Shown here: one piece after another, positions 6,584 through 7,510 of the stretch
Numbering within the stretch: position 1 is the stretch's first letter
How the letters are laid out: each line of letters opens with the position of its first letter
NCBI GenBank assembly: GCA_030643345.1
Contig: DAOWMA010000092.1
Coordinates: forward strand, 1 to 7,510
Origin: Spirochaetaceae bacterium
GTDB taxonomy: Bacteria > Spirochaetota > Spirochaetia > B11-G9
DNA length: 7,510 nt
Reading direction: 5' to 3'
Made by a program: the position numbers and the translations under genes
The notes under the pieces: generated by a model
What the model saw: the letters and a program-made list of their open reading frames with translations, nothing else
Told to the model about the DNA's origin: nothing
Database searches by the model: none

Positions 6584-7287
6584 ACAGTTACTCCTTTTTT
6601 AGCCTTAAGTTCCGAAACAATGGAACCGTCCTTTAAGAAAACAACATGGTCCGACATCTCCCTTATCCTCTCGTCATGGGTGGAGAAAATAAATGTTGTA
6701 TGCTGTTCCCTGTTTATTGTTTTCATTAGTTCAAGGATCTGCTCTCCGGTTTCTGAATCCAGATTTGCCGTAGGTTCATCGGCAATGACAACATCCGGCC
6801 TTGCAGCCAGTGCCCTTGCAACAGCTACTCTCTGCTGCTGTCCACCTGAGAGTTCCGAAGGTTTGTGGAACTTCCTGTCAGAAAGCCCAACCTCATCCAG
6901 CAGATAAGAAACCCATTCCCGCCTTTCTTTCCTGGGGGTCCTGTCTTTACCAATTAAAAGGGGAAACTCTACATTTTCAAATACATTCAGTACAGGAAGC
7001 AGATTAAAGGACTGGAAAATTATCCCGAGCTTTTCATGACGGAGCTTTGTCAATCCGTTTCTGCTGAGTACACTTACATCCTTGTCTCCTATTATGACCT
7101 TTCCGTCAGTTGGTTTATCAATGAGCCCTATGATGTTCATTATTGTTGTTTTTCCGGAACCCGAAGGTCCGGCAACGGCAACAAAATCCCCCCTGCTTAT
7201 TTCCAGAGAGATTCCTTTGAGAGCTTCTACAGATACTTTCCCCATGGGGTAGGTTTTGCTTATATTTGTCAGGGTAATTATGGGCAT
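6580..7287 (-). CDS. ABC transporter ATP-binding protein, LolD/MacB type
   Basis: This 235-residue protein is a complete ABC ATPase of normal length for LolD-like subunits. It has Walker A GPSGSGKTT (40-48), the Q-loop FQSFNLLP (Gln92), the signature LSGGQQQRVAVARAL (146-160), Walker B VVIADEPT (167-173) with catalytic Glu171, the D-loop NLDSETG and the H-loop His204 in FSTHD. The opening (PIITLTNISKTY..G...VEALKGISL) and the DEPTANLD form are typical of the LolD/MacB/FtsE class, which powers mechanotransmission rather than substrate channelling. It should sit on the cytoplasmic face of the inner membrane with the two permeases encoded next. Its TGA stop overlaps the TTG start of the first permease (TTGA), suggesting translational coupling. 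By neighbourhood it drives export of a lipoprotein or other lipidated cargo towards the LolA-like carrier. A MacB-type efflux role is the main alternative, less likely because MacB is a single fused chain. Confidence 0.95.
   Translation of the reverse strand: MPIITLTNISKTYPMGKVSVEALKGISLEISRGDFVAVAGPSGSGKTTIMNIIGLIDKPTDGKVIIGDKDVSVLSRNGLTKLRHEKLGIIFQSFNLLPVLNVFENVEFPLLIGKDRTPRKERREWVSYLLDEVGLSDRKFHKPSELSGGQQQRVAVARALAARPDVVIADEPTANLDSETGEQILELMKTINREQHTTFIFSTHDERIREMSDHVVFLKDGSIVSELKAKKGVTV
6591..6596 (-). promoter_or_regulatory. Ribosome binding site that selects the TTG start of the first permease
   Basis: AAGGAG lies inside the 3' end of the ATPase gene, 7 nt before the TTG at 6583. The first in-frame ATG (6571) would be 19 nt from the same site and has no better Shine-Dalgarno of its own. 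The spacing therefore favours TTG and a 4-nt overlap with the preceding stop codon. Confidence 0.6.
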
Positions 7288-7299
7288 GGGTAATAAATG

Positions 7300-7305
7300 C
7301 TCCTT
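7300..7305 (-). promoter_or_regulatory. Ribosome binding site of the ABC ATPase gene
   Basis: A perfect AAGGAG lies 12 nt before the ATG at 7287. The spacing is longer than the usual 5-9 nt, but the in-frame codons between it and the ATG (CAT TTA TTA CCC) offer no alternative ATG, GTG or TTG start, so the ATG at 7287 stands. Confidence 0.6.
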
Positions 7306-7330
7306 GTCAGGGTTTTATTCAGGTTTAGTG

Positions 7331-7358
7331 ATTATTTATGTCTGTAATTGATTGTTAA
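7331..7358 (-). promoter_or_regulatory. Candidate sigma70-type promoter of the envelope operon
   Basis: On the minus strand a -35 hexamer TTAACA (7358-7353, 5 of 6 matches to TTGACA) is followed by a 16-nt spacer and a -10 hexamer AATAAT (7336-7331, 5 of 6 matches to TATAAT). Transcription would start near 7324, giving a leader of about 37 nt before the ATPase start. It is the only good pair I found in the only intergenic gap of the window. The region is AT-rich, so chance matches are possible. I see no clear hairpin terminator for the upstream gene in this 93-nt gap. Confidence 0.4.
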
Positions 7359-7380
7359 ATATTTGATTGACAGAGCAGGT

Positions 7381-7510
7381 CTACATACCCCAGATCTTAA
7401 TTTTATAACCGTTAAACTCACCGGTATCAGAAAACACTTTATCTTTCCAGTTTGTTTTGCCGCAGCGGTCAAAGATAATGATATGAGATTCAGTTGCACC
7501 ACACTTATCA
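7381..7510 (-). CDS. C-terminal end of an AAA-ATPase / PD-(D/E)XK nuclease-type protein (partial)
   Basis: Only the last 42 residues and the TAG stop lie in the window; the rest is beyond the right edge. The visible peptide contains DKCGATESHIIIFDR, then a Trp-Lys-rich turn (NWKDKVF), and ends in YKIKIWGM. This order (CGATE-H-(I/V)IFDR, W..K.F, then I.(V/I)WGM as the final residues) is what I know from the extreme C-terminus of the large family of ATP-binding proteins with an N-terminal AAA-like domain and a C-terminal PD-(D/E)XK nuclease-like domain, common in spirochaetes, Bacteroidetes and delta-proteobacteria. Their role is not well established; mobile or defence functions have been suggested. 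It is 93 nt upstream of the transporter operon, on the same strand, and appears functionally unrelated. Whether the gene is intact cannot be seen. Confidence 0.7.
   Translation of the reverse strand, partial: DKCGATESHIIIFDRCGKTNWKDKVFSDTGEFNGYKIKIWGM

Noticed and set aside
5120..7287. MacB-type macrolide or peptide efflux system
   Set aside because: MacB joins ATPase and permease in one chain and works with a MacA adaptor and a TolC-type channel. Here the subunits are separate, two permeases differ, and a LolA-like carrier follows instead of an adaptor.
6620..7293. Several plus-strand open frames of 68-95 codons opposite the ABC ATPase
   Set aside because: They are antisense to a gene with every ABC motif intact, and their translations show no family features.
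7288..7380. Rho-independent terminator after the upstream nuclease-type gene
   Set aside because: No GC-rich stem followed by a T-run could be found on the minus strand; the AT-rich repeat TGATTG is direct, not inverted.
1..7510. tRNA, rRNA, CRISPR array, insertion sequence or attachment site
   Set aside because: Almost the whole window is covered by tightly packed coding sequence, and no regular repeat array, terminal inverted repeat or transposase motif was seen on either strand.

Overview
This window is one arm of a cell-envelope locus from a diderm bacterium. A spirochaete is the best guess: the LolA-like protein has the NARNSDF-type central motif, and the Lol-like ABC genes sit directly beside an outer-membrane barrel of spirochaetal style. 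This assignment is inference from protein style only; no rRNA or taxonomic marker is present. All convincing genes lie on the minus strand, so transcription runs from high to low coordinates.

Layout in order of transcription. (1) 7510-7381: the last 42 residues of an AAA-ATPase/PD-(D/E)XK-nuclease-type protein, unrelated to the rest. (2) 7380-7288: a short intergenic region with a plausible sigma70-type promoter and a Shine-Dalgarno site. (3) 7287-3810: an ABC transporter made of one ATPase and two different FtsX/MacB-type permeases, the LolCDE architecture. (4) 3813-3046: a secreted LolA-like lipoprotein/lipid carrier. (5) 3049-1784: a secreted protein with an acidic N-terminal segment followed by a probable outer-membrane beta-barrel. 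(6) 1774-1007: a DUF4422 glycosyltransferase-like protein. (7) 1004-330: a bacterial sugar transferase (phosphoglycosyl transferase) reduced to its catalytic domain. (8) 311-1: the start of a secreted protein with a TTG start, cut by the window edge.

The seven genes from the ATPase to the left edge look like one operon. Successive junctions are a 4-nt overlap, a 2-nt gap, a 4-nt overlap, a 4-nt overlap, a 9-nt gap, a 2-nt gap and an 18-nt gap, with no visible terminator between them. The first five encode a plausible route across the envelope: the ABC complex extracts a lipidated cargo from the inner membrane, the LolA-like carrier takes it across the periplasm, and the barrel may be the outer-membrane acceptor or exit. 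The next two belong to surface-glycan synthesis, with an initiating sugar-phosphate transferase and a putative glycosyltransferase. Hand-counted sample rows fall from about 52-53% GC in the ABC genes to 38-40% in the middle and 27-28% in the DUF4422 gene. The glycan part may therefore be a separately acquired block joined to an older transport operon. The cargo, and any link between transporter and glycan, cannot be decided from the sequence.
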